DNA of 64,000 bases from Ascaphus truei (Eukaryota; Chordata; Amphibia; Anura; Ascaphidae): contig CM071569.1 in NCBI GenBank assembly GCA_036426205.1, positions 3,879,644-3,943,643 on the forward strand, in the 5' to 3' direction. The translations under genes were made by a program, and so were the position numbers. This document shows, in pieces, positions 1-11,404 of this stretch (position 1 is the stretch's first letter; every line of letters starts with the position of its first letter). The notes under the pieces are model-generated. The model made no database searches, was not told where the DNA came from, and saw nothing but the letters and a program-made list of their open reading frames with translations.

Positions 1-2547
1 GGAGATTTATATGGAACAACAATCTTTTATGGCAGCAACTTCTTCTGACTGCAGGGTTTTTCTGGGTTCCAATCAGACAGGTTTTATTGGGAAAGGCTTC
101 CTGGGGTAGAAAACTGACCTTAGGTGCTGGACCCGGTTATCTTTCCAGTAGTAGAGACAGGGGAGATTTTCCATCTAGTAGTCTCTTCTTTTAAGACCTT
201 CCCTATTTGTCTTATTCTTCCTGGTTGATGGAAGACCAATGGCCCTCAGACATGGCATTCTTTTCGTTGGCACTGCACCCTCCTGCTCCTACCACCTTGT
301 TTTAGGGGGCAGGATATACTGTATATTCCTGACTACTCCCTGTGGCCCCCCTTCTTATATTCCATCTTACAAGCTACGGTAGATCTAAGGGACCTAAGCA
401 TGGATGACAAGCTACACTTAAAAACCATACAAGGTATAAGAAGATGATGTGTAGAAAACAAGAAGAGATATGAGGTTTAAAAAGCTTTATATACCTTATT
501 ACCTATAGAAAATTATGTTCCAGCTACAGTAAAAGGTACCACAGCCTGCAATGAATGTGTTGTTTAATAAAAGAAAACTGTATTACCAAAAGAGACCATT
601 GATGTGAAAACAGGACACAAATGAATTCCTTAGTTGCTTCGGGCACTGTTTGGGTTAATGCAGGATGAAAACAGAATCAGTTCATCTCAGTAGCCTGCTA
701 TTACCTGTGATGATAATAGCGCAGCACATGAAATCACAGGAGTTTTGATTTAGGTTCTGCCTTTACTGCTGCTCCTAATGTGATCTTGGGAAAACCACAT
801 TAAATTCCAGTGCTTCGAGTTCTGTAAAATTCTAATGATATGCTTCTGCCTCCTTTCTCTTTATGCTAGCTTTGTGATTGGAAGCTGATTAGACCATACA
901 ATGGTACATGTTCTCAGTGAACCCGCATTTATGTAATGACTGGGTCCATAAACGTGTCTGTAGCACAGTTCCCGTAAGAATGAACATGAGACGGTATGTA
1001 CATAGCAAAGCATTCTGAGCAAATATACAGTCAGTTGCTGCCTTGATAGAGGCTGGTAGTAAGCAGATAAAGCACTGGATATGCCACACAAAAAAATCAT
1101 ATTTTGCAGCAAACCCAAAGTGCCCATCCTCTTTTCTACAAATATACAGTATTTCCCTAAAAGCAACAAGTAGTTACTGTACAGTACATACTGAGTTGGA
1201 AACATAAGCTACAGTTATCCACTAGTTGTATATGCCTTGGATTGCAGTGCATCACTGTTTACTACACAATAAAATAATTCTACTAAAGCAAGGGTAGCAG
1301 GGGTAGCGAAGGATGGGAAAGGAGGAGGCGGGGGGGGGGGGGATGCAGTAGGACAGTGGCCTGCCAAAAAAAAGTGCCCATTTATTGGCACGTCTTAAAA
1401 AAAGGTTGGCCACCTCTGTCCCAAAACATTAAATTGTACATTAAATTGTACATTAAATTATCTACTCTCCATGCCATCTTTCTAAGCAACACCCCCACCC
1501 CTCCCATTAATGCATATGTGTTGTATCCAGAGTAATATTGTTTTCTGATTGCTGTTCTGTAACCTATGGTCCAGTACCTAACGGGGTCAAGCAACTCCTC
1601 AATACACCACAGAGAGAGCTTTATTTGTATACCCCGTATACTAGCAAAATTAATTTAGCTACACGGATAAATATAAATGTGGGGACAGTAAAAACGAAGC
1701 ACACCATTAATGTGCATACATGTAGGTAAAAAACACAATATTACATAGAGCTCATGAACATGTACACATTCATGGCTGTTCCCAGGTGGATACACTCTTC
1801 TTCCAATTCTGCAAATGTTTTTAGTGGCTACATTTCTACAAGAAAAGCCAACTGTTTGATATTAACATGAGCAATAGCTATAGAGACCTGGGATATAGAA
1901 AGGACTGCACAGCTTCTCAAGTGTACAGTAATATCTATAGTCACACTTAAATCTGTAGGAAATGTCTCTAGTATAATTTACAGTAGATCAGACCAATTTA
2001 AAAGTGAGGTTACCAATTAACACTAGTTTCAGCCGTCAGCCTCATACTTTGCATTAGTACCTGCTTTCTGTATTCAGTGCTGTCGAGATTTGTCATTTAC
2101 TGCAATGCATTATGTCAACACTGCATAGGTTAAATAGATAAATCAATTAGGCATTAAATATACTGGGAAGGACAATGGTCAAACATTAGTTAAGGAAAAT
2201 GTATATTATTGTGACAAACAATATTGATGTTGCTTCTCACCTTCGGACATTTGCCGTCATAGAAAATCTGATGTTTTCGAGGAAAGGATCTGTAGAGTTT
2301 GTTAATGATGTACGATGTACTGACAATAGTGACATTTTAACAGAGTACAAGTGATATAAACTGTTCGGTAATTTGGTACAGGCTCTATTCGTTGTGGTGT
2401 CGCAGCTAAGGAGGTGAAGGAAAATGTGGCGTTCATGTTATGTTAACAATCAGTGTTCTTCCCTGTCTTCTTATGCTGAAGAGTCAGAACAGTGTTCGAA
2501 TCAGCAATGAACATTATGTTCCCTGAGGTTAACGTGAATCCACAAAG
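1..2547. other. No recognisable gene or repeat family
   Basis: I see no supported gene here. The reading frames are short and have no family resemblance. Small landmarks are a G homopolymer near 1,330-1,342, a short tandem of an ATTAAATTGTAC unit at about 1,430-1,460, and a TA dinucleotide run near 2,575-2,590. Composition is AT-rich and typical of vertebrate intergenic or intronic DNA. Confidence 0.6.
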
Positions 2548-2847
2548 CTAATTATATGTGCAGCCCCTGCTACGAATATATATATATATATACTGTGAAC
2601 AATACCGAATGAATCTTCTCCACCTATCACATGGTGCCGTAAGAGAAAGAGACACTGTCCCATGTCTGCCTGGCAACACATGGCAGGGAATATGGGATTG
2701 GATAAGAAACATGGATGGAGAGCAACTGAGCAGTCTGAGAGATAGTGACAGTCTGAGACAGAGAGTGACAGCTACACAGACACAGATGGGATGCTAGACT
2801 TTCCCAGAGAGAGGTTGACTTCTAGGCTGGCCCCTAATAGGACGAGC

Positions 2848-3194
2848 AACAGTGCAAGAAGGGGGAGGATCGGTGTGACATCTATATCCGTAGACAAACT
2901 GGGCTCACCGGCCAAATTGGTATAAATAAAAGCAACTTTATTAAACTACATAAAAAATGTGTTACATCCACATGTGAAAAAAGCTCCTCCTCCCTCGCGT
3001 TTCATGCCGTTTCTTGAGAAAGCGCCAGTGACGGCGTGAAACGCGAGGGAGGAGGAGCTTTTTCACATGTGGATGTAACACATTTTTTATGTAGTTTAAT
3101 AAAGTTGTTTTTATTTATACCAATTTGGCCGGTGAGCTCCCAGTTTGTCTACGGATATAGATGTCACACCGATCCTCCCCCTTCTTGCATTGTT
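2848..3194. repeat. Foldback element (long inverted repeat)
   Basis: Two arms of about 160 bp are inverted copies of each other (2,848-3,010 and 3,032-3,194) around a short GC-rich centre. The outer end reads AACAGTGCAAGAAG on the left, and its near-exact complement closes the right side. The centre carries a hammerhead-like core annotated separately. The asymmetric DNA that follows (3,195-3,545) may be the tail of the same element. The structure resembles the other foldbacks in this window rather than a standard TIR transposon. Confidence 0.85.
3009..3047 (+). ncRNA. Hammerhead-like core, decayed
   Basis: The order is TTGAGAAA, then a GCGCC...GGCGT hairpin, then GAAACGCGA. A hammerhead needs CTGANGA before stem II and GAAA after it. 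Here the first C is T and the catalytic G8 position is A, so the motif is predicted inactive. It lies at the centre of the foldback. The family assignment is inference. Confidence 0.35.
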
Positions 3195-3546
3195 ACTTTT
3201 TGGATTGGATACAGACGCCACAGAGACACAGGATCTACACTGTTCCTGCGTGGCCAGGAGGAAAAGGGACCTGGCGACTTGTGAGTAACAGCGTACTCCA
3301 CGCCTTACCTGTCTACCGTGTGTTGGGATTTATATGCTTATTATAGCAGCTTATACACCTGTAAGATTTTTTTTAGTAAGTTGTTGGCTGATTTGCTCCC
3401 CCACGGAGGCTCCCTATTACCTCCTTTCATTTGTGCCTACTACTCACTTACCGTGACGCTACCTATCATTATATACCTTCTATGCAGCGCTGTTCCTAGA
3501 GCTGACAGGCGGTTTTGTTTTTCTTATCAGGACAAGCAACAGCCCT

Positions 3547-3680
3547 GAATTTTGCTATATATGTGGAGAAGGAGGACATAATTCCCGGGATTTTGGTCGG
3601 AAAGAAAATATGCGACATGTGGTTAGGAAATTATTCAGCAATAAGCCTAACCAGGGAAATGACAAAGGGAATCTGTGAAG
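3547..3680 (+). pseudogene. Gag-like CCHC zinc-knuckle fragment
   Basis: The frame starting at 3,547 reads EFCYICGEGGHNSRDFGR, a retroelement-type knuckle C-X2-C-X4-H-X4-C in which the last cysteine is F. It runs to a stop near 3,680. No capsid or protease is recognisable beside it. Preserved spacing of three of the four ligands makes chance unlikely, but the fragment is short. It may be a gag remnant or a cellular CCHC protein exon; the preceding TTTTTCTTATCAG looks like a splice acceptor. Confidence 0.4.
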
Positions 3681-4291
3681 GATCATGTTGGGTCCCACAA
3701 AAGAAAAGAAGGCTTCTCCAACACCATGAAAAAACAAACTCCTATGCGCTCATAACAACAGTAATGACAACCATTAATAGATAATGTGACAGGTATTGGA
3801 ATACACAAGGCTATTAGTATAAAGCAAATGATAAAGTGATGACAACCATAAACAAATAAAAAGGGAGGAATCAAATGACGGTCCCGGGAGAGAGCTGAAG
3901 GTTGAAGTCCATGTAGAGAAAATGGGGAGCAGTAGTGGTATAAGTGAAGATGGGTGGGGAGGGAGAGGGGGGCCCTCCATCGTATAGTGTTCTGATGGTG
4001 GTGAGGTGACTTGTGCTGCTCTTGGAGGAGATTATCCTGGTACCAGCAATGGGAGAGTATGATCTAGGAAAAGAGTGCAGACAGGAAAACCTGCAGTGTG
4101 GTAGTATGTTAAAAGACAATTTATTACATTTTTTAAGTGGTTAAAAATTAATACACTCATGAATTTGAGCTTAAAAGTAAGCGTTTGAAAGGCTGTCCGA
4201 ATATTTCAGCAGTGCTAGGGCTTTTCCTTGGAATCTCTGGCGCTGTTTCCCCTGGTGTCCCAGGAGATTTCAGTGCAGGGTTTTCAGAGGG
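3681..4291. other. Unassigned spacer before the gypsy remnants
   Basis: No gene is recognised. A short block around a GATGACAACCATAAA-type sequence occurs twice (about 3,765 and 3,838). The last 100 bases may be the damaged start of the gypsy fragment that follows, but no frame could be followed. Confidence 0.4.
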
Positions 4292-4510
4292 ATGTTCTGG
4301 AGCTGGATGACGTCACAAAAGGAGAGCACAACTGTTATGGAGGCCTGGAAGGTCCAAAAAGTAAAGGAGGCTCCAAGTTTGAGGCTCACATATTGCCCAA
4401 AACCTAGGCAATTATATGAACTTGGGTCATTACTGGGTTTTTGTGGGTATTATAGAAGGTTCGTGAACAACTTTTCGGTAGTAGTCCAGCCGCTAACCCA
4501 ATTGACATAA
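4292..4510 (+). pseudogene. Ty3/gypsy reverse transcriptase C-terminal fragment
   Basis: Near the end of this frame is LGSLLGFCGYYRRFVNNF followed by a PLTQLT-like tail. This is the hallmark after the YxDD palm motif of gypsy RTs (LRSFLGFxxYYRRFI...PL). No palm core precedes it, so only the thumb end survives. It lies immediately before a gag-like frame, an order that does not exist in one element, so it probably comes from a different gypsy copy or a rearrangement. The frame ends at a stop. Confidence 0.75.
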
Positions 4511-5225
4511 GGATACCCTCCATCTCGTGGGGGTGAGGCGGGCAAGGTCAATAGTAAACAAGACTATTTTAAGGCGTTGGAACCATTTGGAGCTCAAAGA
4601 TTTGGAGGAACTAATTTCCCTCTGTATCAGAATGGACCTCTGGATACAAGAACGACAGACCGAGCGAGCTCAGTCTCCCAAAACCCCAACAATTCAGCTA
4701 TATCCCCATTTCAACACTCCTCTTACTGCACATCTCCCAGATGAGGAACCAATGCAATTAGGGAATACCAAATTACCTGAGCAGGAGAAAACTAGGAGAC
4801 GAACCAAGGGGCTGTGCCTGTATTGTGGGCTCGGGGTTCATTGTGTCTGAAACTGTCCTAAATCAGGAAAACCCCAATACCTGGTGAAGATAGAGGAATA
4901 TTCTCTGGACATTTATTCTCTACTTCCTTCTCCATAACCTTCACGGCTCCTCCTGCCGGTTTCACTCTCCTGGGGACCGGCATCCATCTTCACTCAGGTT
5001 TTTGTGGATTCGGGAGTCGCAGGAAATTGAATTGACCGCGCATTCGCGGAACTCCACTCCATTCCTCTCCGCACTAAGGAGATTCCACTAGCGGTAGTGC
5101 CATTGATGGTAGACCCCTGATACCTGGGACCATCACTCATGAGGCTAATCCGCTGCTACTGTAGTTTTGGTTGGGGTACTTCACAAATAAACACTGTCCT
5201 TATATGTCATATGCTCTCCCTCAAC
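4511..5225 (+). pseudogene. Chromovirus gag C-terminus and retropepsin, broken
   Basis: The frame from 4,527 contains a nucleocapsid-type knuckle (CLYCGLGVHCV, then a stop where the family has a residue, then NC), giving C-X2-C-X4-H-X4-C interrupted by a nonsense codon at about 4,848. About 140 bp downstream, at 4,998-5,040, comes the protease active-site context VDSGVAGN followed by a stop and ID, the usual D-S-G-A-x-x-x-F-I pattern. In-frame stops make it non-coding today. The order gag-protease fits the RNase H, integrase and chromodomain remnants that follow at 5.8-7.8 kb. Confidence 0.8.
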
Positions 5226-5790
5226 TCCAGTGGTCCTAAGACTTGATACCAAAAAGAAAAAGTAGGTGCGCAACCATAAATAGTGCTGAAATTAGTGCTA
5301 TAATGTGACTGTGCACTAGAAATATATATTGAAGTGACAACAAATATTTATAAATAAATAGGTTATACGTGAACTGGTATATGAAGGAGCGTCTGCAGCT
5401 GTGTAAGGGGCTGCTCAACACCACCAGAAGCTAGAACAGATAAAACAAAAGAAAACAGCGCACAACGCTCATGGTGAAGTAAATCAAATTAAAATGTATT
5501 AATTAAACCAAGGATAGGTATTCTGCGTACATCAGGGAAATGTTAAAACAGCATATCATGGGACAAATTACCCATACGCCACACCACATGAAGATCTGGG
5601 CAGTCACGGATCATCATCCATCTGGTTCCACAAGTCAGGGCAGTCCACAAATCACTGTAGTGACAAAGGCTAGTCCACAGATAGGGTGCGGTAAGGGCAG
5701 TGAAATCTATTGAGTCCCGAGCTCAGAGTCCCCAGAGATAAGTCTCCTGGTGTCTCGTACTATCTCTGAGGTCCGGCTATCTACAGAGAC
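5226..5790. other. Insertion or replacement within the chromovirus pol gene
   Basis: The pol reading stops after the protease and resumes at about 5,793 already at the RT thumb, so the RT palm is missing. The intervening 565 bp is AT-rich, non-coding, and resembles no domain I recognise. It shares a GGGGCTGCTCAA phrase with position 21,776, so it is probably another repeat. No clear target duplication was found. Confidence 0.5.
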
Positions 5791-5792
5791 TG

Positions 5793-6393
5793 ATAGGCCT
5801 TAAACCAACTCAAAGATTTCTTGGATTCGCCAACTACTACTGACGTTTTATCATGAACTTCTCCAAGATGGTTGGACCCATGACGGCTCTTAGTAAGAAA
5901 GGGGTGAAACCTAAGATATGGCCCTCTGAGGCTCTTCTAGCTTTCAAGAAGCTCAAGTCCGCCTTTTCGGCCGCACCTGTGCTGATCCATCCATATCCTA
6001 TGAAACACTTCGTGCTTGAAGTAGACGCATCTGATCTGGCAGCCAGAGCCGTCCTTTCTCAAAGAAAGGATTTTCAGGGGAAACTCAACCCCTGTGCCAT
6101 CTTTTCCCAAAAAAATTCTGCTGCAGAAAAAAATTATGAAGATGGGAATCGGGAACTTCTGGCCATGAAAATGGCTCTAGAAGAGACATTTGCTTGAGGG
6201 GTCAACTACTCCGAACCCAATCCTTTCAGATCACAAGAACCTTGACTACATTGAAGGAGCAAAGAGACTCAGGATGTGTCAGGCAAGGTGGGCTTTGTTC
6301 TTCACTCGGTTAAACTTTGTGATCTCTTATTGTCCAGGATCCAAGAATGTAAAGGCAGATGCGCTATCCAGGCAATTCGCTTCTGACGGTTGA
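5793..6393 (+). pseudogene. Chromovirus RT thumb and RNase H
   Basis: Reading starts with TQRFLGFANYY and a stop, then continues through [15 protein letters not shown]. RNase H follows from about 6,010: [17 protein letters not shown] (the first catalytic Asp lies in the DAS motif), then an [20 protein letters not shown] segment with the catalytic Glu region, and DHKNLDYI and [14 protein letters not shown] near the end, which carries the last Asp. The frame shifts near 6,190. All parts match Ty3/gypsy pol order. It is a degraded copy. Confidence 0.85.
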
Positions 6394-6469
6394 GAGGAGA
6401 TTGAGCAGGGACCATCATTCCATCTTCACAGATTATCTCTGCCGTATCATTTTTACTTCTGCAACAGAT

Positions 6470-7330
6470 TTCACAGGCTCAAGCAGAGGATCCCAGGCCA
6501 ACATTCACTCATTCGTTCAAACTATTTGTCCCTCCCCAATTTCGTAGTGAGGTGTTGCAATGGGGTCATAACTTCAAGACGGCTGGTCATCCGGGAGTTA
6601 GGAAGACATGTGATTTCCTGGAACGGATCTTTTGGTGGCCAGAGATCTGCAAAAACGCAAAAGATTTTTTGGCAGCCTGCGTTGTATGTGCCCAGACTAT
6701 GGTGCCAATGACATTACCCTGTTGGTTTCTCCAGTCCTTGCCAGTCCCCACCTGCCCGTGGACCCACCTTTCTATGGATTTTATTGTGGAGCTACCACCC
6801 GCCTACCTAAGCTACCATACTGGTAGTAGTTGATCGCTTCCCACGCCAAGCCCACTTTGTTGCCCTTAAGAAGCTACCCACAGCTTCAGAACTTTCTGAA
6901 ATTTTCATTAAAGAGATATTTCGTCTTCCTGGAGTCCCGGCGGATATAGTCTTGGACCGCGGGTCCAAATTGATCTCAAGATTTTGGAAGGCCTTTTGTC
7001 AAAGAATGGGCATCTCCTTCCATTTTTCTTCTTCGTACCATCCCCAGTCCAACGGACTAACGGAAAGGGCCAATCAGTCTTTAGAACAATTCCTGCGATG
7101 TTTTGTATCTGAACTACAGGATGACTTGGTTGATCTGCTCCCATGGGTCGAGGTTTCCCACAACTCTATGAAGCACAATTCCAACTGGAATTTCCATTCT
7201 TTTGTGCCTACGGGTACCATCCTGTTTCCTTTCCTTCTTCCAGTCCTCTCTCCGGAGTCTCAGCAGTGGATGATAAGATTCGAGAACTGCAATCATTCTG
7301 GAAGAAGATCCAGACCAATCTGACCAAAGC
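6470..7330 (+). pseudogene. Chromovirus integrase, frameshifted
   Basis: The HHCC zinc module is visible at 6,550-6,700 (WGHNF, AGHPGV and CVVCAQ). The DDE core follows: first Asp in LSMDFIVELPP (about 6,770), second Asp in VLDRGSKL (about 6,950), and Glu in YHPQSNGLTERANQSLEQF (about 7,035-7,090). Frame changes separate these pieces, notably around 6,830-6,940 and after 7,190. A functional integrase of this clade runs about 400-450 residues; here the parts are present but unlinked, so it cannot be expressed as one protein. Confidence 0.88.
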
Positions 7331-7379
7331 CGCCCTCCAGCAAAAAACCCAGGTGGATAAACGTTGATGACCACCTCCC

Positions 7380-7835
7380 CAATTTCAAGTGGGAGATAAG
7401 TTTGGTTGGCTACAAAAAATATCTGACTGAATCTGCCCTCCTCCAAACTTGGGCCCAAGTTCATTGGACCTTACAAAATTCTGAAACAGTTCAACCAAGT
7501 GGCATTCAAACTGGAACTTCCAGATAACTTAAGGTTACCGCTAGTGTTACACATCTCCCTTCTCAAACCGTTGGTCCAGAACGCTTTCTCTCCTGCTATT
7601 CTCCCTCCTCCTAGACCATGTCTGGTGGATGGCCAGGAGGAATTTGAAGTATGCCAGATACTAGATTCCCATAGATCCCTGGGTGGGCTACAATCCTTGG
7701 TCCACAGGAAGGGTTATGGACCTGAAGAGAATTCATGGATCACATCCGAGGATCAATGACCCCAGACTGGTCTGGGAATTTCATCGGAGATTCCCTGCCA
7801 AACTGGCATAGATTGCCCGTAGGTCTCTCCTAGAG
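7380..7835 (+). pseudogene. Integrase C-terminus, chromodomain and polypurine tract
   Basis: The 7,499-7,759 frame includes LPLVLHISLLKPLVQN, the usual join between integrase and chromodomain in chromoviruses. It continues to FEVCQILDSHR and a degraded YGPEENSW, the aromatic cage region of a chromodomain. At 7,829-7,845 the run GAGAGGGGGTACTATAAGG looks like the polypurine tract and start of a 3' LTR. No second LTR copy is recognisable, so the element is truncated. Confidence 0.8.
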
Positions 7836-8021
7836 AGGGGGTACTATAAGGATTCTGCTTGATCCGTACCGGGTTTTCACTATGGTCCCAGTTTTCTGTC
7901 TCTCCTGCCCTTTCTGCTCACTGTGGCCATTTCCTGGACAGTAACTAGCAACGTACTCAAACGTAACACACCTATGGAAAGATAAAGCTTAATGATAATC
8001 ATGCTTCAAGTGCTACATGTG

Positions 8022-8375
8022 ACATCATGTAAAGGACGTGAAGCCAGCCAATCAGAATGGCTGTGCTTCCTTTCCCTTTATCATGACGTCACAAAACCAA
8101 CATGGCCACCGTCAAATGTTACTTCAGCCAATCGGTGTGAGGTGTATATCCCCAATCTGATTGGTTGTAGTAGACCATGTGACAGAGTCAATTTTTGGAA
8201 AGGGTGTGATGTCATCCAAAGGGTAACATGGTCTACTACAACCAATCAGATTGGAGATATACATCTCACTATCTGATTGGCTGAAAAAACATGTGATTGT
8301 GGCCATGTGACATCATGTTAAAGGGAAAGGAAGCACAGCCATTCTGATTGGCTGGCTTCAGTCCCTTTACATCAG
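8022..8375. repeat. CCAAT-rich foldback element
   Basis: Imperfect inverted arms (about 8,022-8,180 and 8,219-8,375) fold around a short centre. Each arm carries CATGTGACATCATG near its outer part and several CCAAT/ATTGG boxes (for example CCAATCAGA, CCAATCGG and CTGATTGGCTG), at least six across the element. Arms differ by substitutions, so the insertion is old. There is no coding capacity. It is probably a non-autonomous DNA transposon. Confidence 0.75.
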
Positions 8376-8383
8376 AGCTTTCC

Positions 8384-8475
8384 AAAGTTTTCATGTTGGT
8401 GACACACTTTTTAGCCATGCATCATTTCGCGACACAGTAATTCAGTTTTACTAGCAAACCGGAGGTTAAACTACT
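8384..8475 (+). mobile_element. hAT-like element end
   Basis: CAGAGCTTTCCAAAGTTTT followed by TTGGTGACACAC is the style of a hAT terminus (CAG-rich end, then a GTGACACAC phrase). Only one end is recognised and no 8-bp duplication could be paired. It is immediately followed by simple repeats. Confidence 0.45.
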
Positions 8476-8514
8476 AACCCCTTATAAGAGATAAGGACAC
8501 ATACATAAATGACA

Positions 8515-8822
8515 GAGAGAGAGGGTGGGTGACAGTGAGGGTGGGTGACAGACACAGGGGTGTGTGTGTGTGGGTGACTATCACTGACTGTGGATTGGTG
8601 TCTGTATTCATTCACGGCCTACGCTGCTCACTGAACAAGCACGCTGCACACTCACAGATAAGCTGACGCACACTCTCACACTCACTCTCACACTCTCACA
8701 CTCACTCTCACACTCTCACACTCTTACTCACTCTCACACTCTCACACTCTTACTCACTCTCACACTCACACTCTCACACTCTCACACTCTCACTCTCTTA
8801 CTCTCTCTCTCTCTCGCTCTCG

Positions 8823-8867
<45 letters not shown>

Positions 8868-8880
8868 ACACACACAATTT
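8515..8880. repeat. Compound microsatellite
   Basis: GTGGGTGACAG and GT-rich units are followed by long runs of (CACTCT)n, (CT)n and (CA)n, ending in a pure CA tract at about 8,832-8,866. Confidence 0.95.
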
Positions 8881-8929
8881 TACACTCTCACACACTCAAA
8901 CACAAACGGGAATCGGACACACGGGGGGC

Positions 8930-9180
8930 CAATCGGAGTGGGGGGGCAAAATCGGAGCAAGGGGGGAAAAATCGGAGCAGGGGGGGGGCAAAATAGGAGC
9001 GGGGGGGGCAAAATAGGAGCAGGGGGGGCAAAATAGGAGCAGGTGGGCAAAATCGGAGCAGGGGGGCAATATCGGAGCGGGGGGGCAAAATCAGAGCAGG
9101 AGGGGCAAAATCAGAGCGGGGGGGCAAAATCAGACATGGTGGGGAGCAAATCGGATGGGGGGGGCAAATCGGAGGGAGGC
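8930..9180 (+). repeat. G-rich minisatellite, about 17-19 bp unit
   Basis: About a dozen tandem copies of a unit like GGGGGGCAAAATCGGAGCA, with G-run length varying from 4 to 9. The open frames across it are repeat artefacts. The strand has G-quadruplex potential. Confidence 0.95.
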
Positions 9181-9412
9181 ATGGAGCTGTACTTACCTTA
9201 CTCACTCCATGCAGGAAAAGGCGCCTCCTCACTGTGCAGATCAGATAGAGATTGGCTGCGTGCAAACCAAACAGGTGGGGGGATTTTTATTTATTTATTT
9301 TCCCCAGTGGGCCTGTCACCCTGTGGTGACCAGTTTTGTCGAGGGGACGGCATACGACCCGGCAACCCCCCCCCCCCCATGGTGGCCCTGACTGCCCGTG
9401 CCGCCCTGAATA

Positions 9413-9452
9413 AGCATCCTGATGAAGCATTGATTGCGAAACTGGTAGGGGT
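9413..9452 (+). ncRNA. Hammerhead ribozyme-like motif
   Basis: CTGATGA (9,419-9,425) is intact, followed by one extra A, a GCA...TGC stem with a 5-nt loop, then GAAAC (9,438-9,442). These are the three conserved parts of a hammerhead core in the right order and spacing, apart from the extra A shared with the other copies here. Stem I flanks pair only weakly (ATC against GGGT). Related to Penelope-type terminal repeats by inference. Confidence 0.45.
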
Positions 9453-9469
9453 CACGAGAGGCAGCTGTG

Positions 9470-11010
9470 CGCAGTCTCCCTTTGGCTGGAACGAGATCCC
9501 TAGGAATTGGTTGCAGAGGGGTTATCTTGCCGTGTGTTTGTGTGTCCGAACAGTATTGCGTCCATACTGAGCCCCTGCTGCCACTTCTTGCGGTTAGTTT
9601 CGTTCCCCTCAATTGGGTTTGTTCTTTCTAGGAGTTATTAGACATCCTCAGTGGATGTATTTTTAACTCATCTAGTTGTTTACTTCACTGAAGTTATGTT
9701 TTGGTTTAGCATTTATAGGGTGTGATTTACCATACATAGTACATGCTTCATATGTGTATTTGTATGTGTTTTTGTTTTGTACATTTTATTTATTGATTAT
9801 TGTCTTTTGGTCACAGTGACCTTTATTACATTTTATTAAATTTTGTGATACACCTTTTATTAATCTGTGGTGCGCTTGTGTGTGTTTGTTTTGTCTTTTG
9901 AAAAACTCCCTTGGGAGTTTTTCTTTCATAGGAGTATCTTGAGGAGTGGCTCCTTCACGCACTGCTGCAAGCTTATTATCTTTTAAAGAGGACAGCGCGA
10001 GCACAAGAATCCTTATTGTGACTTTCTGTTTATTTGGAGCTTCATTTTATTTATTGATAGTTTTGTTTTCATTTTTTATTTGTTAATTGTGGTGTTTATT
10101 TGTTATTTGATTTAATTGATTGCTGGTAATTTTGTGGTGTTTACTTGTTTATTGTTGTTTATTTGCTGATTGTTTTGATTACATTGGCTATTGTTGGTGT
10201 TGTTTATTTTTTAGGTTGACCATTGACTGCCATAGTGTTAAATCATGCCCATATTATATGAGCATGATGTACCCACTGTACCCATCAATGGGTGGAGGGT
10301 GGTGGCAGTTGCCTGGAGAGGGTGATTAGGCCTCCTGGGTGGGTAGTGGGTGAGGGTGGTATAACCCATAATTACTATAGCGGTTACTAACCACTAAGGT
10401 GATTAAGGGGTTAGGGGCCATTAGATTGTATTTTTTTATTGCATTGTTTATGGCAACGGAGGACATGGACGGTGAGGAGAACGGCCTTCATCATGGCAGG
10501 CTAGCAAGGGTGAGTGCAAGTTTTATTTGCTTTATTTCTGTTTGTTAATGTTTTATTTTAAATAGGAAAATGCACTTTTATACATATCCGGATAATAGTA
10601 ATGTTGTCCATTACTGTACTGCATCTGTTATGGGGGAAGCAACGGGGGTGTATTTATTTCAAAGTTTTTGTTAATTTTTTGGGGGGCACAAGATTGGCAC
10701 CGCAAGCAAGAGGGGACACCGGACACCTGCGGGAAATACCCGAGGACCCCAAGGCACCCCTGGGGACTACCTGGAGGCCCCCAGACACCCTATTGGGACC
10801 AACCGAGGGACTACAGATACTCACGGGCACCATCCGAGGGTCCCCGCAGGCCTTTAGTAACATTCCTGTGCGTAATAATTTTTTGGCTTTTATGTATGTT
10901 AGGGGGGTATAAGGGTTGTTGGGAGCAAAGGGGGTGGGTATTACATATTGCAATGTTAATTGGGGGCAATTGCCCCCAATAAACCTGCTATTGTGCTTTA
11001 ACCCTTTCCC
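9470..11010. other. Non-coding repeat-derived stretch
   Basis: No gene is recognised. A perfect hairpin AAAAACTCCC/GGGAGTTTTT sits at about 9,901-9,924. A TTTATT-rich tract runs through 10,020-10,220. A CCGCTAAGGTAATGAA-type phrase near 11,010 also appears near 17,010 and 44,965, so part belongs to a dispersed family. The GC-rich 10,690-10,860 block has overlapping open frames on both strands but no recognisable protein. Confidence 0.5.
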
Positions 11011-11014
11011 AGAT

Positions 11015-11385
11015 AGCCGCTAAGGTAATGAATCTGCTTTAATGTAATGTTTTAATAGTGTGCAGGAGCAGGGGTCTCCTGAGCTTAACCACTTTGATTT
11101 CTGGCTCAGGGACCCTGCTTCCCGAGTTACAGGCCCCGGTATAGGGCATTGGATGCCAGTATCGCCGCCATTTTTAAATCGTCTGTGTCATGTGACCGGG
11201 TGATTTAAATAATGAAGGAGATACCGGCACCCCATATCTGGGCCTGTAACTCGGGATGCAGGGGGTCCCCGATGCTGAAATATATGCTGTTCATCACAGG
11301 AGACCCCCTGCTCCCACACATTATTAATAAAAATTACATTAAAGCAGCTTCATTACCATAGCGGATATGCGCTACAGTAATTACT
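11015..11385. repeat. Palindromic MITE with central E-box (copy 1)
   Basis: The ends are inverted: AAGGTAATGAATCTGCTTTAA on the left and the complement of GCAGCTTCATTACC on the right (11,348-11,361). Inside, AGCAGGGGTCTCCTG is mirrored by CAGGAGACCCCCTGCT. The centre holds TCATGTGACC. The same family occurs at 11,405, 44,640 and 44,990. Confidence 0.8.
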
Positions 11386-11404
11386 GTATGTATTTGTTAT
11401 TGTT

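Noticed and set aside
8515..9180. CRISPR-like regular repeats
   Set aside because: Units are simple-sequence and head-to-tail with no unique spacers, and the genome is vertebrate.
9043..9570. 175-codon frame across the G-rich minisatellite
   Set aside because: Its first half is a direct translation of the tandem repeat, and the rest has no recognisable protein.
10601..10982. Overlapping GC-rich frames on both strands
   Set aside because: Three overlapping frames with no domain and no codon-level evidence; probably a GC-rich repeat.
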